In this document: positions 1 through 8,911 of the stretch, one piece after another | How positions within the stretch are numbered: the stretch's first letter is position 1 | Layout: the number at the start of each line of letters is the position of its first letter | Source of the DNA: an uncultured bacterium | GTDB taxonomy: Bacteria; Bacillota; Clostridia; Oscillospirales; Oscillospiraceae | Length of the DNA stretch: 64,000 bases | Assembly: GCA_945873205.1 (NCBI GenBank) | Contig: CAMCCC010000001.1 | Span: 186,001 to 250,000, forward strand | Direction: 5' to 3' | Position numbers and translations under genes: made by a program | Notes under the pieces: generated by a model | Told to the model about the DNA's origin: nothing | The model's database searches: none | Seen by the model: the letters and a program-made list of their open reading frames with translations, nothing else

Positions 1-169
1 GCCTGGTATTTCCATAGTATCCCTCCCGGGAAAAGTATGCCCCCTTTCCACTTGTTCTAATATCTATGGTTTCACTCTCCATTCGGACATGAAAAATGGG
101 CATCCATTGCTGAACGCCCACAGGTAGGATATTTAATTTTGATGTTTAAAACATTTTTCCATACGCCGG
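1..169. other. left-edge non-coding stretch
   Basis: No complete gene is visible here. Read on the minus strand, a strong ribosome-site-like GGGAGGG is followed after five bases by an ATG at 15..13, so a gene may start here and run off the left edge, but only five codons (MEIPG) are visible. Between this and the peroxiredoxin remnant lies about 150 bases of AT-richer DNA without recognisable domains. Confidence 0.35.
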
Positions 170-173
170 TCAA
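145..173 (-). promoter_or_regulatory. weak candidate sigma-A promoter toward the left edge
   Basis: On the minus strand TTGACC is followed after 17 bases by TTTAAA. The -35 hexamer overlaps the stop codon of the peroxiredoxin remnant. The -10 matches only four of six consensus positions. It could drive the gene that may start at position 15. Confidence 0.3.
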
Positions 174-472
174 CTTTTAGCCCCATCCCGAAGAAATACA
201 TACGTTTCATTGTTGGAGCGAGTCTGATCAAACCGGTATTTCAGCCGGTCAAATGCCTTGATTTGCTCCGGGGCTTCAATCTGGTTCTCCGCCATATAGC
301 GCACCATTTCGCCCCGGGCTATCTTGCACGCGGCAAAGGCGCAGGCTTGCCGGGTGCAGCCGGGGGTGTTGTCCTTGGGGTAAAAAAACACCACAACCTT
401 CCTGCCCAGATAATCGGACAGGCTGACGGGGTTGCCGTCCTTGTCGCTCAGGGTAAATTCAGGCGCTTTCAT
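170..472 (-). pseudogene. chimeric, truncated peroxiredoxin (BCP/PrxQ type) with a foreign C-terminal tail
   Basis: The first ~47 residues are a clear PrxQ/BCP thiol peroxidase N-terminus: FTLSDKDGNPVSL, then VVFFYPKDNTPGCTRQAC with peroxidatic Cys39 and resolving Cys44. A normal member is about 150 residues. Here the family match stops abruptly after CAFAA, and the remaining ~53 residues (starting CKIARGEMVRYMAEN) do not look like the rest of the fold, so the Arg and core strands that complete the active site are missing. The tail is charged and I do not recognise it; its style is that of a mobile-element accessory protein, but that is a guess. The start is supported by AAGGAG upstream. A functional peroxidase is unlikely; a recombination scar is the simplest reading. 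Confidence 0.6.
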
Positions 473-505
473 ACCAATTTCCAGTATAAATCGTTCTCCT
501 TATCG

Positions 506-1165
506 TTATAAAAGCTGAAAGCTGTTTTTCTCAAACAGCAGCAGGCCATCGTCACGCATTTTGCACAGTTCATTGGACATGGCGCTTCGGTCAACGGACA
601 GATAATCTGCCAGCTGCTGACGGTTAAAGGGAATGGTGAAACTTGCGCTGTTATTCCGTTGGGATTCTGCCGACAAATAAGAGATCAGTTTTTCCCGCGT
701 GGAGCGTTTCGACATATGACCCAGCTTCTGCATCAGGTTTCTGTTTCGTTCGGAAATGGCGAAAAAGAGGTTTTGAACCACCATTCCATGAAACCGGCAG
801 GCAGAAGAACAGGTGGTCAGAACTTTTGCGGCCGCAAACAGAATCACGGTGCTGTCTTCCACCGCAACCACATCGCAAAGCAGCGGACCGCTTTCTGGCG
901 CAATATACGCTTCGCCAAACATTTCCCCCACCACGATGGGACTGACAATGGAGCGGTTACCCCAGTAATCGTCCTGCTGGATATGGAGCCCACCTTCTAC
1001 CAGGACTGCGAAATATTTCAGGTGTTCCCCCTGACGAAAAACAGTTTCGCCTTTTTTGTATTCCTTCCTCCTTGCACCCAGGCAGGACAGCATAGCTTCG
1101 ATCTCCTGCTCCATAAGCCCGGCAAACAGCTTTGTTCGTTTCAAAACCGGGATAAATTGCTTCAT
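506..1165 (-). CDS. Crp/Fnr-family transcriptional regulator
   Basis: A 219-residue protein with the standard two-part Crp layout: an N-terminal cyclic-nucleotide-type beta-barrel (about residues 10-125, with EYKKGETVFRQGEHLKYFAV and VVGEMFGEAY) and a C-terminal winged helix (about 165-215), with recognition helix in QQLADYLSVDRSAMSNEL. There is no N-terminal four-cysteine set as in E. coli FNR, so an Fnr-type [4Fe-4S] sensor is not evident; haem or small-ligand sensing as in HcpR/CooA-like members is possible but not shown. It is divergent from a ferredoxin-like gene, with a 14-base palindrome between them that fits autorepression plus activation of the ferredoxin gene. A good AAGGAG precedes the ATG. 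Confidence 0.85.
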   Translation of the reverse strand: MKQFIPVLKRTKLFAGLMEQEIEAMLSCLGARRKEYKKGETVFRQGEHLKYFAVLVEGGLHIQQDDYWGNRSIVSPIVVGEMFGEAYIAPESGPLLCDVVAVEDSTVILFAAAKVLTTCSSACRFHGMVVQNLFFAISERNRNLMQKLGHMSKRSTREKLISYLSAESQRNNSASFTIPFNRQQLADYLSVDRSAMSNELCKMRDDGLLLFEKNSFQLL

Positions 1166-1180
1166 AAAAGATGCTCCTTC

Positions 1181-1194
1181 GTTGTAAATACAAC
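1181..1194. promoter_or_regulatory. palindromic operator, probable Crp/Fnr-family site
   Basis: GTTGTAAATACAAC: six-base arms GTTGTA/TACAAC around AA. Its centre (1187.5) is 41.5 bases upstream of the start predicted from the ferredoxin -10 box (about 1229), the classical class II activator position. It is about 16 bases downstream of the start predicted for the regulator promoter (about 1203), a repressor position. Confidence 0.6.
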
Positions 1195-1209
1195 AGACTT
1201 GCTGGTTTT

Positions 1210-1238
1210 GTTATACTATAATGAACGTGCAAAGTCAA
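1210..1238 (-). promoter_or_regulatory. sigma-A promoter of the Crp/Fnr regulator gene
   Basis: Minus strand TTGACT, 17-base spacer, TATAAC. It overlaps the divergent ferredoxin -10 box, so the two promoters cannot easily be occupied at once. Confidence 0.65.
1217..1222 (+). promoter_or_regulatory. -10 box of the ferredoxin-like gene, weak -35
   Basis: Perfect TATAAT on the plus strand. The hexamer at the proper -35 distance is CAGACT, a poor match, which is typical of an activator-dependent promoter. Confidence 0.6.
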
Positions 1239-1258
1239 TAAAAAAGGAGTTAAGGAAT

Positions 1259-1957
1259 ATGATTCGTAAAATAATCAAAATCGATGAAGAGAAATGCAAT
1301 GGCTGCGGCGCTTGTGCCGCTGCCTGCCACGAAGGCGCCATTGAGATGGTTGACGGAAAAGCAGCGCTCACCCGGGAGGATTACTGTGACGGTCTGGGAG
1401 ATTGCCTGCCCGCTTGCCCAGCGGGCGCAATCAGCTTCGAGGAACGGGAAGCCCCCGCATACGACGAAGCCGCTGTGCAGTCAGCGAAGGCGGCAAAAAC
1501 CAAGACCTTACCATGCGGATGCCCCGGCACCCAGGTAAAAGCGATTCGTCCCGGCACAGAAACTGCTGCTGTCTGTGGCCCCCAGACCTCTCAGCTTTCC
1601 CAGTGGCCGGTGCAGATCAAGCTGGTTCCTGTGAATGCCCCCTGGTTTGACGGCGCAAAGCTGCTGGTGGCCGCTGACTGCACCGCTTATGCTTACGCCA
1701 ATTTCCATCAGGACTTTATCAAAAATCACATTACCCTGGTGGGTTGTCCCAAACTGGACAGCGTAGACTATGCCGAAAAGCTCACTGAAATTCTCAAAAA
1801 AAATGATATCCGCAGCCTTACCGTTGTACGGATGGAAGTACCCTGCTGCGGCGGTATCGAAAACGCGGTCAAAAGTGCGCTGCAAAGCAGCGGCAAGTTC
1901 CTGCCCTGGAACGTAGTCACCATCTCCACGGACGGCCGCATCCTGGACAGAGTATAA
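1259..1957 (+). CDS. 4Fe-4S ferredoxin-domain protein with a cysteine-rich C-terminal domain
   Basis: The ORF track begins far upstream, but the ATG at 1259 follows AAAAAGGAGT at ideal distance and gives a 232-residue protein beginning MIRKIIKIDEEKC. Residues 13-23 form a complete CxxCxxCxxxC cluster motif. A second motif (CDGLGDCLPACP) has Leu where the usual third Cys of CxGCGxC would be. The C-terminal half has further cysteines in PCGCPG, VGCPKLD and VPCCGG. Electron transfer with an attached redox or metal-binding domain is inferred; the precise reaction is unknown. In Clostridia, relatives of this two-domain protein are often found near hybrid-cluster-protein regulators (recalled, not checked). 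The -10 box and palindrome upstream point to control by the divergent Crp/Fnr protein. Confidence 0.8.
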   Translation: MIRKIIKIDEEKCNGCGACAAACHEGAIEMVDGKAALTREDYCDGLGDCLPACPAGAISFEEREAPAYDEAAVQSAKAAKTKTLPCGCPGTQVKAIRPGTETAAVCGPQTSQLSQWPVQIKLVPVNAPWFDGAKLLVAADCTAYAYANFHQDFIKNHITLVGCPKLDSVDYAEKLTEILKKNDIRSLTVVRMEVPCCGGIENAVKSALQSSGKFLPWNVVTISTDGRILDRV

Positions 1958-2085
1958 ACTATTGCGTGTGAAATAGCTTGTCCTATCGGTAATTTTGGCC
2001 ACGTTATTCTTACAAAGGCGCAGCATGAAAAAGCCAGTGCAACACAAAACCCCGTGTTTTCAATGGTTTCCGGTCCGCGTTGTTC

Positions 2086-2508
2086 TTACAGTATCGTGGC
2101 ATCGGCGGCCAGGTCCTCGTTCAGATCTGCGATCACATCGCCTTTGACGGCCATGGAGGCAGCGCTCCATGGGAAGCCGGAGGCGGCGGTGGGATATACG
2201 CCGGCAGTGCGGTCAACGAAGTAGGTTTCAAAGCCGGCTTTTTTGATCTCCTCCGGGGTCATGTTTCTGGTAAGCTGGTGAACGAGCGTTCCTATCATCT
2301 CTAAGTGGCCAAGTTCCTCCGTGCCTATGTCCGTCAGCAGGGCCTTCAGCTCCGGGTAGGGCATGGAGTAGCGTTGGCTCAGGTAGCGAAGGGAGGCACC
2401 CAGCTCACCGTCGGGACCGCCATACTGTGATATGATGAATTTGGCCAGGGCCGGGTTGGGGTTCTTTATCTTCACGGGGTATTGCAGCTTCTTCTCATAT
2501 ACAAACAT
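2086..2508 (-). pseudogene. cotJC: 3'-truncated spore coat protein CotJC (manganese-catalase family)
   Basis: The N-terminal ~135 residues match CotJC closely in style (MFVYEKKLQYPVK, QYGGPDGELGASLRYLSQR, TDIGTEELGHLE). CotJC is a coat-associated protein of the manganese-catalase fold. Usual length is about 190 residues. Here translation ends at 140, after DLAADATIL, so the last helix pair of the four-helix bundle, including its metal ligands, is absent. The first ligand helix (EELGHLE) is present. The in-frame codons after the stop briefly read E-Q-R, which resembles the expected AEQKA continuation, but then lose similarity. It follows the CotJA-CotJB gene by three bases with GGAGG seven bases before ATG. 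It is probably inactive as a catalase-like protein, though it could still be made. Confidence 0.75.
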
Positions 2509-2511
2509 GTC

Positions 2512-2961
2512 TCAAACCTCCATCTTGGGCTGATATTCCCAGGGCCAGGGATCGTCGGGCCAGCTATAGCGCTTCGCACCCAGCAGATCGTCCTGGGATA
2601 TGGGGCCAAACTGCTTGGTATAGCGGCTGCGTACTTCTTTTTTCAGAGCCAGGAAGGTTTGATACATGGCAAAGGCTTCGCTGTCATCGTTGTGTGTGTC
2701 CAGGTACAGCTCCAGCTCGTCGGCCACAAAGTCGATGGCCATCATTTCCGTCAGGGGGCACATTTTCAGCTCGCTGTTGACCATGTTCATCAGGGGCAGG
2801 TCAAGGCCGGGGAACAAGGTGCCGCGGCTCAGGGCCTCCATGCTTTCGTAACTGGGCGATACCGATTCCTGCAGGGGAACATAGGCCATAGCCAGCGGTG
2901 CGTTCTTGGGCAGGGAACCGAATCGATAGCCGTTATCGGCGTTTGCTCTGTTCAATTTCAT
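2512..2961 (-). CDS. fused spore coat proteins CotJA-CotJB
   Basis: One reading frame joins two normally separate coat polypeptides. Residues ~15-55 look like CotJA (AYVPLQ, SMEALSRGTLFPGLDLP, equivalent to the GTLFPELDKPF signature). Residues ~65-149 look like CotJB (AIDFVADELELYLDTHNDD, and the terminal WPDDPWPWEYQP). CotJA, JB and JC belong to the inner coat of the mother cell-built spore shell. The ORF track starts at 3051 inside the ligA terminator, which is too far upstream. ATG at 2961 directly abuts GGAGG, so the in-frame TTG at 2955, seven bases after GGAGG, is an equally good start. Mother-cell sigma-E control is expected from the family; a CATAGGAT sequence upstream is only a loose sigma-E -10 match. 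Confidence 0.75.
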   Translation of the reverse strand: MKLNRANADNGYRFGSLPKNAPLAMAYVPLQESVSPSYESMEALSRGTLFPGLDLPLMNMVNSELKMCPLTEMMAIDFVADELELYLDTHNDDSEAFAMYQTFLALKKEVRSRYTKQFGPISQDDLLGAKRYSWPDDPWPWEYQPKMEV

Positions 2962-3015
2962 TCCTCCAAATATTTTTAGGAGGGGGACCTCAAGGCATCC
3001 TATGCCGAAAGAGCC

Positions 3016-5038
<2,023 letters not shown>

Positions 5039-5048
5039 CTATTCTTTT

Positions 5049-5729
5049 CTACTGAACATTAAGATAGGTATCCGGCACCTGGCCCACCACGATGGTATCG
5101 GCAATGAGGATCTCCGTCACCACCTGGGCATTTTCCGTGCCCCAGGGAACAAGAATATCGATATCCACGATGACCTCCAGATTGATCTGGTGCTTGGTCT
5201 GGTTGATGCCGGCGGTGACGATGCTGTTATTAAACTCCACCCGGGAGGAGGTGAGCACGACGATCTGCACCGGGATGTTGGGGCCGCGGCCCATCAGCAG
5301 ACTGATGCCGGTCAGATTCCCCAAAGGGATGCCGATCTCGATGGTGCGGTTCTCCGTGGCACCCACCACCTGGTGCAGGATTTTGGCGGAAAGGGCGTTG
5401 ATCCTTGCCATGTTGCTGCTGATGGCGGTAACCTCGCCGGTGGCGGATTTTTCAAAGCTTACAAAATAGTCCCCACTGTAATCCTGCTCCGCCATAATGT
5501 CCGCTATGGCGTTGTTGATCTGCACGGTGACAATGTCGCTGGCGTCGGAGACGGCGATCTGAGAGGACAGGTCCTTCAAAAAGACGGCCACAGCAGCCAG
5601 GAACACGCAGAGTATGGCAAGGATGAACAGCAGCGCCAGGGGAAGGCCACGGCGCAGCCTCGGCGCCGTGGCTGCGCCGGAGGAATAAATATAGGCGGAT
5701 CTTCTGCGTAAGGGTCTGCGGTAGCGCAT
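5049..5729 (-). CDS. yunB: sporulation protein YunB
   Basis: A 226-residue protein with a basic N-terminus, one membrane segment at about 30-50 (LALLFILAILCVFLAAVAVFL), and an extracytoplasmic domain containing the typical YunB pattern: MARINALSAKI, then IEIGIPLGNLTGISLLMGRGP and VDIDILVPWGTENAQV. In Bacillus YunB is a mother-cell protein needed for efficient sporulation; its molecular task is unsettled. It lies between the PLP lyase-like gene and ligA in the same direction. Its presence is one of the signs that this organism forms endospores. Confidence 0.85.
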   Translation of the reverse strand: MRYRRPLRRRSAYIYSSGAATAPRLRRGLPLALLFILAILCVFLAAVAVFLKDLSSQIAVSDASDIVTVQINNAIADIMAEQDYSGDYFVSFEKSATGEVTAISSNMARINALSAKILHQVVGATENRTIEIGIPLGNLTGISLLMGRGPNIPVQIVVLTSSRVEFNNSIVTAGINQTKHQINLEVIVDIDILVPWGTENAQVVTEILIADTIVVGQVPDTYLNVQ

Positions 5730-5756
5730 GGAGACACCTCCCCATGCATTATATGC

Positions 5757-7013
5757 TTATTTCCCTTCCAACATGGCACTAACGGCCATCATGATCCCCA
5801 GCTTGCCGGATTCATAGGTGAGGCCGCCCTGCATATAGGCGATGTAGGGTTCCCGGATGGGGCCGTCGGCCGAAAGCTCAATGGAGGAGCCCTGGATAAA
5901 GCTGCCGGCAGCCATGATGACCGGGCAGTTATAGCCAGGCATGGGCCAGGGCTCCGGCGTCACATAGGAGTCCACTGGCGCGCCGGCCTGGATGCCAAGA
6001 CAGAAGCGCTTCATATTCTCCGGCGAGCCCAATTTCACCATCTGAATGATATCGGAACGAGGTTCCTCCACACCGGGGGAGCTTTCAAAGCCCAGTTCAT
6101 CCATCATGGCGGCGCAGAAAATGGCGGTCTTTAACGCCTGGGCCACGATGTGGGGGGCCATGAACAGGCCCTGGAACAGCAGGCGGTTGTTGCCCAGGGT
6201 AGAGCCGCACTCGCCGCCGATGCCGGGGGTGGTAAGGCGCATGGCGGCCCGCTCCACCACTTCAGCGCTGCCGGCGATATAGCCGCCGGTAGGGGCCAGG
6301 CCGCCGCCGGGGTTCTTGATGAGGGAGCCGGCAATAATATCCGCCCCCACATGGGTGGGCTCGATCAAGTCGGTAAACTCACCATAGCAGTTATCCACCA
6401 TCACCTTGACGGCGGGGTTCGCGGCCTTGACCGTCTGACAAATCTTGCCGATCTCCTCCACGGTCAGCGCCTTTCTGTCCGCATAGCCTCGGGAGCGCTG
6501 CACCATGACGGCGCTGACCCCGGGCTGAGCAACGGCCTTGGCGATGGCCGCATAATCCGGCTCCCCTGCTTCCGTCAAGTCCACCTGACCGTAATGGATG
6601 CCGTAGAATTTGAGGGAACCGTAGGCGTCCCCCTCGATACCGATGGCGGTGCGCAGAGTGTCATAGGGCATGCCGGTGACGGCCAGAATGGTTTCCCCGG
6701 GCTTTGCCAGGGCGAACATGGCGGTGGTGAGGGCGTGGGTGCCGTTCACAAAGCCAATGCGAACAAGGGCGGCCTCCGCCCCGAAAATCTGGGCATAGAT
6801 CTTATCCAGGGTCTCCCGGCCCAGGTCGTCATAACCGTAGCCGGTGGTGCCGGCAAAGCAGGCCTCGGACACCTTGTTATCCTGAAAGGCCTCCATGACC
6901 CGGCGGGTGTTCGCCTCGGCCAGGGCGTCGATCTGGGCAAAGCGGGAGCTGATGCGCGCCTGTGCCCGCTGGGCCATCTCATATACTTCGGGACGGATAT
7001 CGGATATCTTCAT
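5757..7013 (-). CDS. methionine gamma-lyase family protein (YnbB, aluminium-resistance family)
   Basis: A PLP-dependent fold-type I enzyme of 418 residues, from the cysteine/methionine-metabolism-like group historically called aluminium resistance proteins. Visible features: GYGYDDLGRETLDKIYAQ near the N-terminus; FVNGTHALTTAMF, the cofactor-phosphate-binding loop; MVDNCYGEF with the cofactor Asp; and GSLIKNPGGG with the Schiff-base Lys (about residue 233). Substrate is not proven for this family, so the lyase name is provisional. Its start lies one base from the murD stop with GGAGTTAGA upstream, so the two are probably translated in tandem. Confidence 0.85.
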   Translation of the reverse strand: MKISDIRPEVYEMAQRAQARISSRFAQIDALAEANTRRVMEAFQDNKVSEACFAGTTGYGYDDLGRETLDKIYAQIFGAEAALVRIGFVNGTHALTTAMFALAKPGETILAVTGMPYDTLRTAIGIEGDAYGSLKFYGIHYGQVDLTEAGEPDYAAIAKAVAQPGVSAVMVQRSRGYADRKALTVEEIGKICQTVKAANPAVKVMVDNCYGEFTDLIEPTHVGADIIAGSLIKNPGGGLAPTGGYIAGSAEVVERAAMRLTTPGIGGECGSTLGNNRLLFQGLFMAPHIVAQALKTAIFCAAMMDELGFESSPGVEEPRSDIIQMVKLGSPENMKRFCLGIQAGAPVDSYVTPEPWPMPGYNCPVIMAAGSFIQGSSIELSADGPIREPYIAYMQGGLTYESGKLGIMMAVSAMLEGK

Positions 7014-7014
7014 G

Positions 7015-8397
7015 TTATTCTAACTCCATTACAATTTTCTTAAAAATTTTGCCCCGCTCCATAAAGTTTTTGAACTTGTCAAAAGCGGCGCAGGCCGGGG
7101 ACAGAAGCACAATATCCCCCTCAACCGCAGAGGCGGCAGCGGCAAGCACGGTTTCTTTAAAGTCGTCAATAACCGTGACCTCCAACTGAGACTGGGGGTA
7201 GTATTCTGAGGTAAGGATGGCCTCTTTGATTCGCTGGGCAGTATCGCCGGTGAGGAACACCCGCTTGGAAAGCAGGCACAGCTCATCCCCAAGGCCGTCA
7301 AAGGGCAGATGCTTATCATAGCCGCCGGCAATAACAATGGGCTTGGTTTTAAGCGCATGGAGTCCGGCGGAGGTGCGGGTGGGGCTGGTGCCGATGGAGT
7401 CGTTGATATAGGTAACGCCGTGAAGAACACGCACCTGCTCCAGCCGATGCTCCACCCCGGCAAAGGTCCTGGCCACCTGGGCGCAGATCTGGTCACTGAC
7501 CCAGCCCTCGGTGGCGGCGAAAGCGGCCAGATAGTTCAGAAGATTGTGCTCGCCGGGCAGTTTGATGTCTTTGGCTTCCATTACCGGACGGCGCTGACCC
7601 GCAACCACACGATAGATGATGCCGTCCTCGCATATGGCGCCGTTTTGCACATTGCCTTTATCGCTGAAGTAGCTGATAGGGGCTTTGGCGAAGGAGGCGT
7701 AATATTCACTGTGGCTGTCGTCCCGGTTCAGAACCAGCCGGTGAGCTTCTGTCTGTTGCTCAAACACGGCACGCTTTGCGTCTATGTAATCCTGGAAATC
7801 CTTATGCTTATCCAGATGATTGGGCGAGAGGTTGGTGATCACCGCCACATCGGGGCAGCAATGCATGCTGTGAAGCTGGAAAGAGCTCAGCTCCAGCACG
7901 GTTACATCCTTCTCCCGGATCTCCCCCGTCTCGCACAGCAGCGGGTGGCCGATGTTGCCGCCCAGATGCACGTTATAACCGGCGGCCTTCAACAGCTCGG
8001 AGATGATGGTGGTAGTGGTGGTCTTGCCGTCGCTGCCGGTGACGGCGATGATGGGGCAGGGACAGAGGGACATGAACACCTCCATCTCACTGGTCACAAG
8101 GCTGCCCCGGGCTTTGGCCGCTTCCAGATGCGGGTCAAAGGGCATCAGCCCCGGCGTGCGGAAAATGATGTCCTGGTCCAGGCCTTCCAGATAGTCCACT
8201 CCCAGCTTCAGCTCCGCCCCCATGGCTTCCAGCTTCCGGCCTTCCTCGCCCATTTCCTCCATGCTGCGCTTATCGCAGGCTGTCACATGGCAGCCCTTAT
8301 TCAAAAGCAGCTCGATCAGCGGCTCATTGCTGACGCCGATGCCGATGACCGCAATGCGTTTCTCCTTGATACTTTCAATATACTCGTTCAGAGTCAT
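7015..8397 (-). CDS. murD: UDP-N-acetylmuramoyl-L-alanine:D-glutamate ligase MurD
   Basis: Cytoplasmic peptidoglycan enzyme that adds D-glutamate to UDP-MurNAc-L-Ala with ATP. The 460-residue length is normal. The N-terminal Rossmann-like UDP-binding domain contains VIGIGVSNEPLIELL. The central Mur ligase ATPase domain has the P-loop GSDGKTTTT at residues 121-129 and LSPNHLDKHKDFQDY. The C-terminal domain carries NDSIGTSPTRTSAGL and IAGGYDKH. It is first in an operon with the YnbB-like gene, yunB and ligA, transcribed from the promoter just upstream and divergent from the RNase P RNA. Confidence 0.97.
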   Translation of the reverse strand: MTLNEYIESIKEKRIAVIGIGVSNEPLIELLLNKGCHVTACDKRSMEEMGEEGRKLEAMGAELKLGVDYLEGLDQDIIFRTPGLMPFDPHLEAAKARGSLVTSEMEVFMSLCPCPIIAVTGSDGKTTTTTIISELLKAAGYNVHLGGNIGHPLLCETGEIREKDVTVLELSSFQLHSMHCCPDVAVITNLSPNHLDKHKDFQDYIDAKRAVFEQQTEAHRLVLNRDDSHSEYYASFAKAPISYFSDKGNVQNGAICEDGIIYRVVAGQRRPVMEAKDIKLPGEHNLLNYLAAFAATEGWVSDQICAQVARTFAGVEHRLEQVRVLHGVTYINDSIGTSPTRTSAGLHALKTKPIVIAGGYDKHLPFDGLGDELCLLSKRVFLTGDTAQRIKEAILTSEYYPQSQLEVTVIDDFKETVLAAAASAVEGDIVLLSPACAAFDKFKNFMERGKIFKKIVMELE

Positions 8398-8442
8398 AGG
8401 ATCGCCTCACAAACCCTTCATTGTTCAAATTCAATCTTATGT

Positions 8443-8471
8443 ATTATATAGCTTTTTTCATTTCTTTACAA
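8443..8471 (-). promoter_or_regulatory. sigma-A promoter of the murD operon
   Basis: Minus strand TTGTAA, 17-base spacer, TATAAT, about 45 bases before the murD ATG. Confidence 0.75.
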
Positions 8472-8480
8472 GAAAATTTG

Positions 8481-8509
8481 TTGACTTGCGCAATAAAACT
8501 GGTTACAAT
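8481..8509 (+). promoter_or_regulatory. sigma-A promoter of rnpB
   Basis: TTGACT, 17-base spacer, TACAAT. The start predicted about seven bases downstream coincides with the first bases of the RNase P P1 helix. Confidence 0.85.
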
Positions 8510-8513
8510 AGGC

Positions 8514-8865
8514 CGGTGAGCGGGCCGAACGACCGCGGGCACAAGGCGAAAGCCTGTGCGTGAGGAAAGTCCGGGCTCCACAGGGCAAGGATAACGGGTA
8601 ACGCCCGCCAGGGGTGACCCTCGGACAAGTGCAACAGAGATATACCGCCGGCGGCTTTGTCTGCCGGTAAGGGTGGAAAAGTGAGGTAAGAGCTCACTCG
8701 TCGCGTGGAGACACGTGGACGCTGTAAACTCTATCCGGAGCAACACCGTGGGAGGACACATGGCCGGCCCGGCCGTCCTCAGGAGGTGGCTTGAACCTGC
8801 CGGTAACGGCAGGTCTAGATAGATGGTCGTTTTCAACAGAACCCGGCTTACAGGCCCACTCACAC
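8514..8865 (+). ncRNA. rnpB: RNase P RNA, bacterial type A
   Basis: Catalytic RNA that removes 5' leaders from tRNA precursors. Conserved segments occur in the right order: GAGGAAAGTCCGGGCTCC near the 5' end, GTGCAACAGAGATATACCGCC, GGTAAGAGCTCAC, and the 3' AACAGAACCCGGCTTACAGGCCC. P1 forms by pairing GTGAGCGGGCC at 8516 with GGCCCACTCAC at 8853-8863. Minus-strand ORFs across this region are artefacts of the structured RNA. Confidence 0.95.
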
Positions 8866-8900
8866 AAAACAGCCAACGGATCGGATCCGTTGGCTGTTTT
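8866..8900. terminator. bidirectional terminator between rnpB and the folate operon
   Basis: AAAACAGCCAACGGATC and GATCCGTTGGCTGTTTT form a 17-bp near-perfect hairpin with A/T runs on both sides. It ends rnpB on the plus strand and the DUF6070-like gene on the minus strand. Confidence 0.85.
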
Positions 8901-8911
8901 GCGTTGTTGTT

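Noticed and set aside
1-15. CDS start (MEIPG) at the left edge
   Set aside because: A convincing ribosome site, but five codons are not enough to call a gene.
2041-2100. continuation of CotJC after its stop (E-Q-R codons)
   Set aside because: Only three residues agree with the expected sequence; the rest of the frame is unrelated.
8444-8863. 139-residue minus-strand ORF across rnpB
   Set aside because: The sequence is the complement of RNase P RNA; the ORF is accidental.
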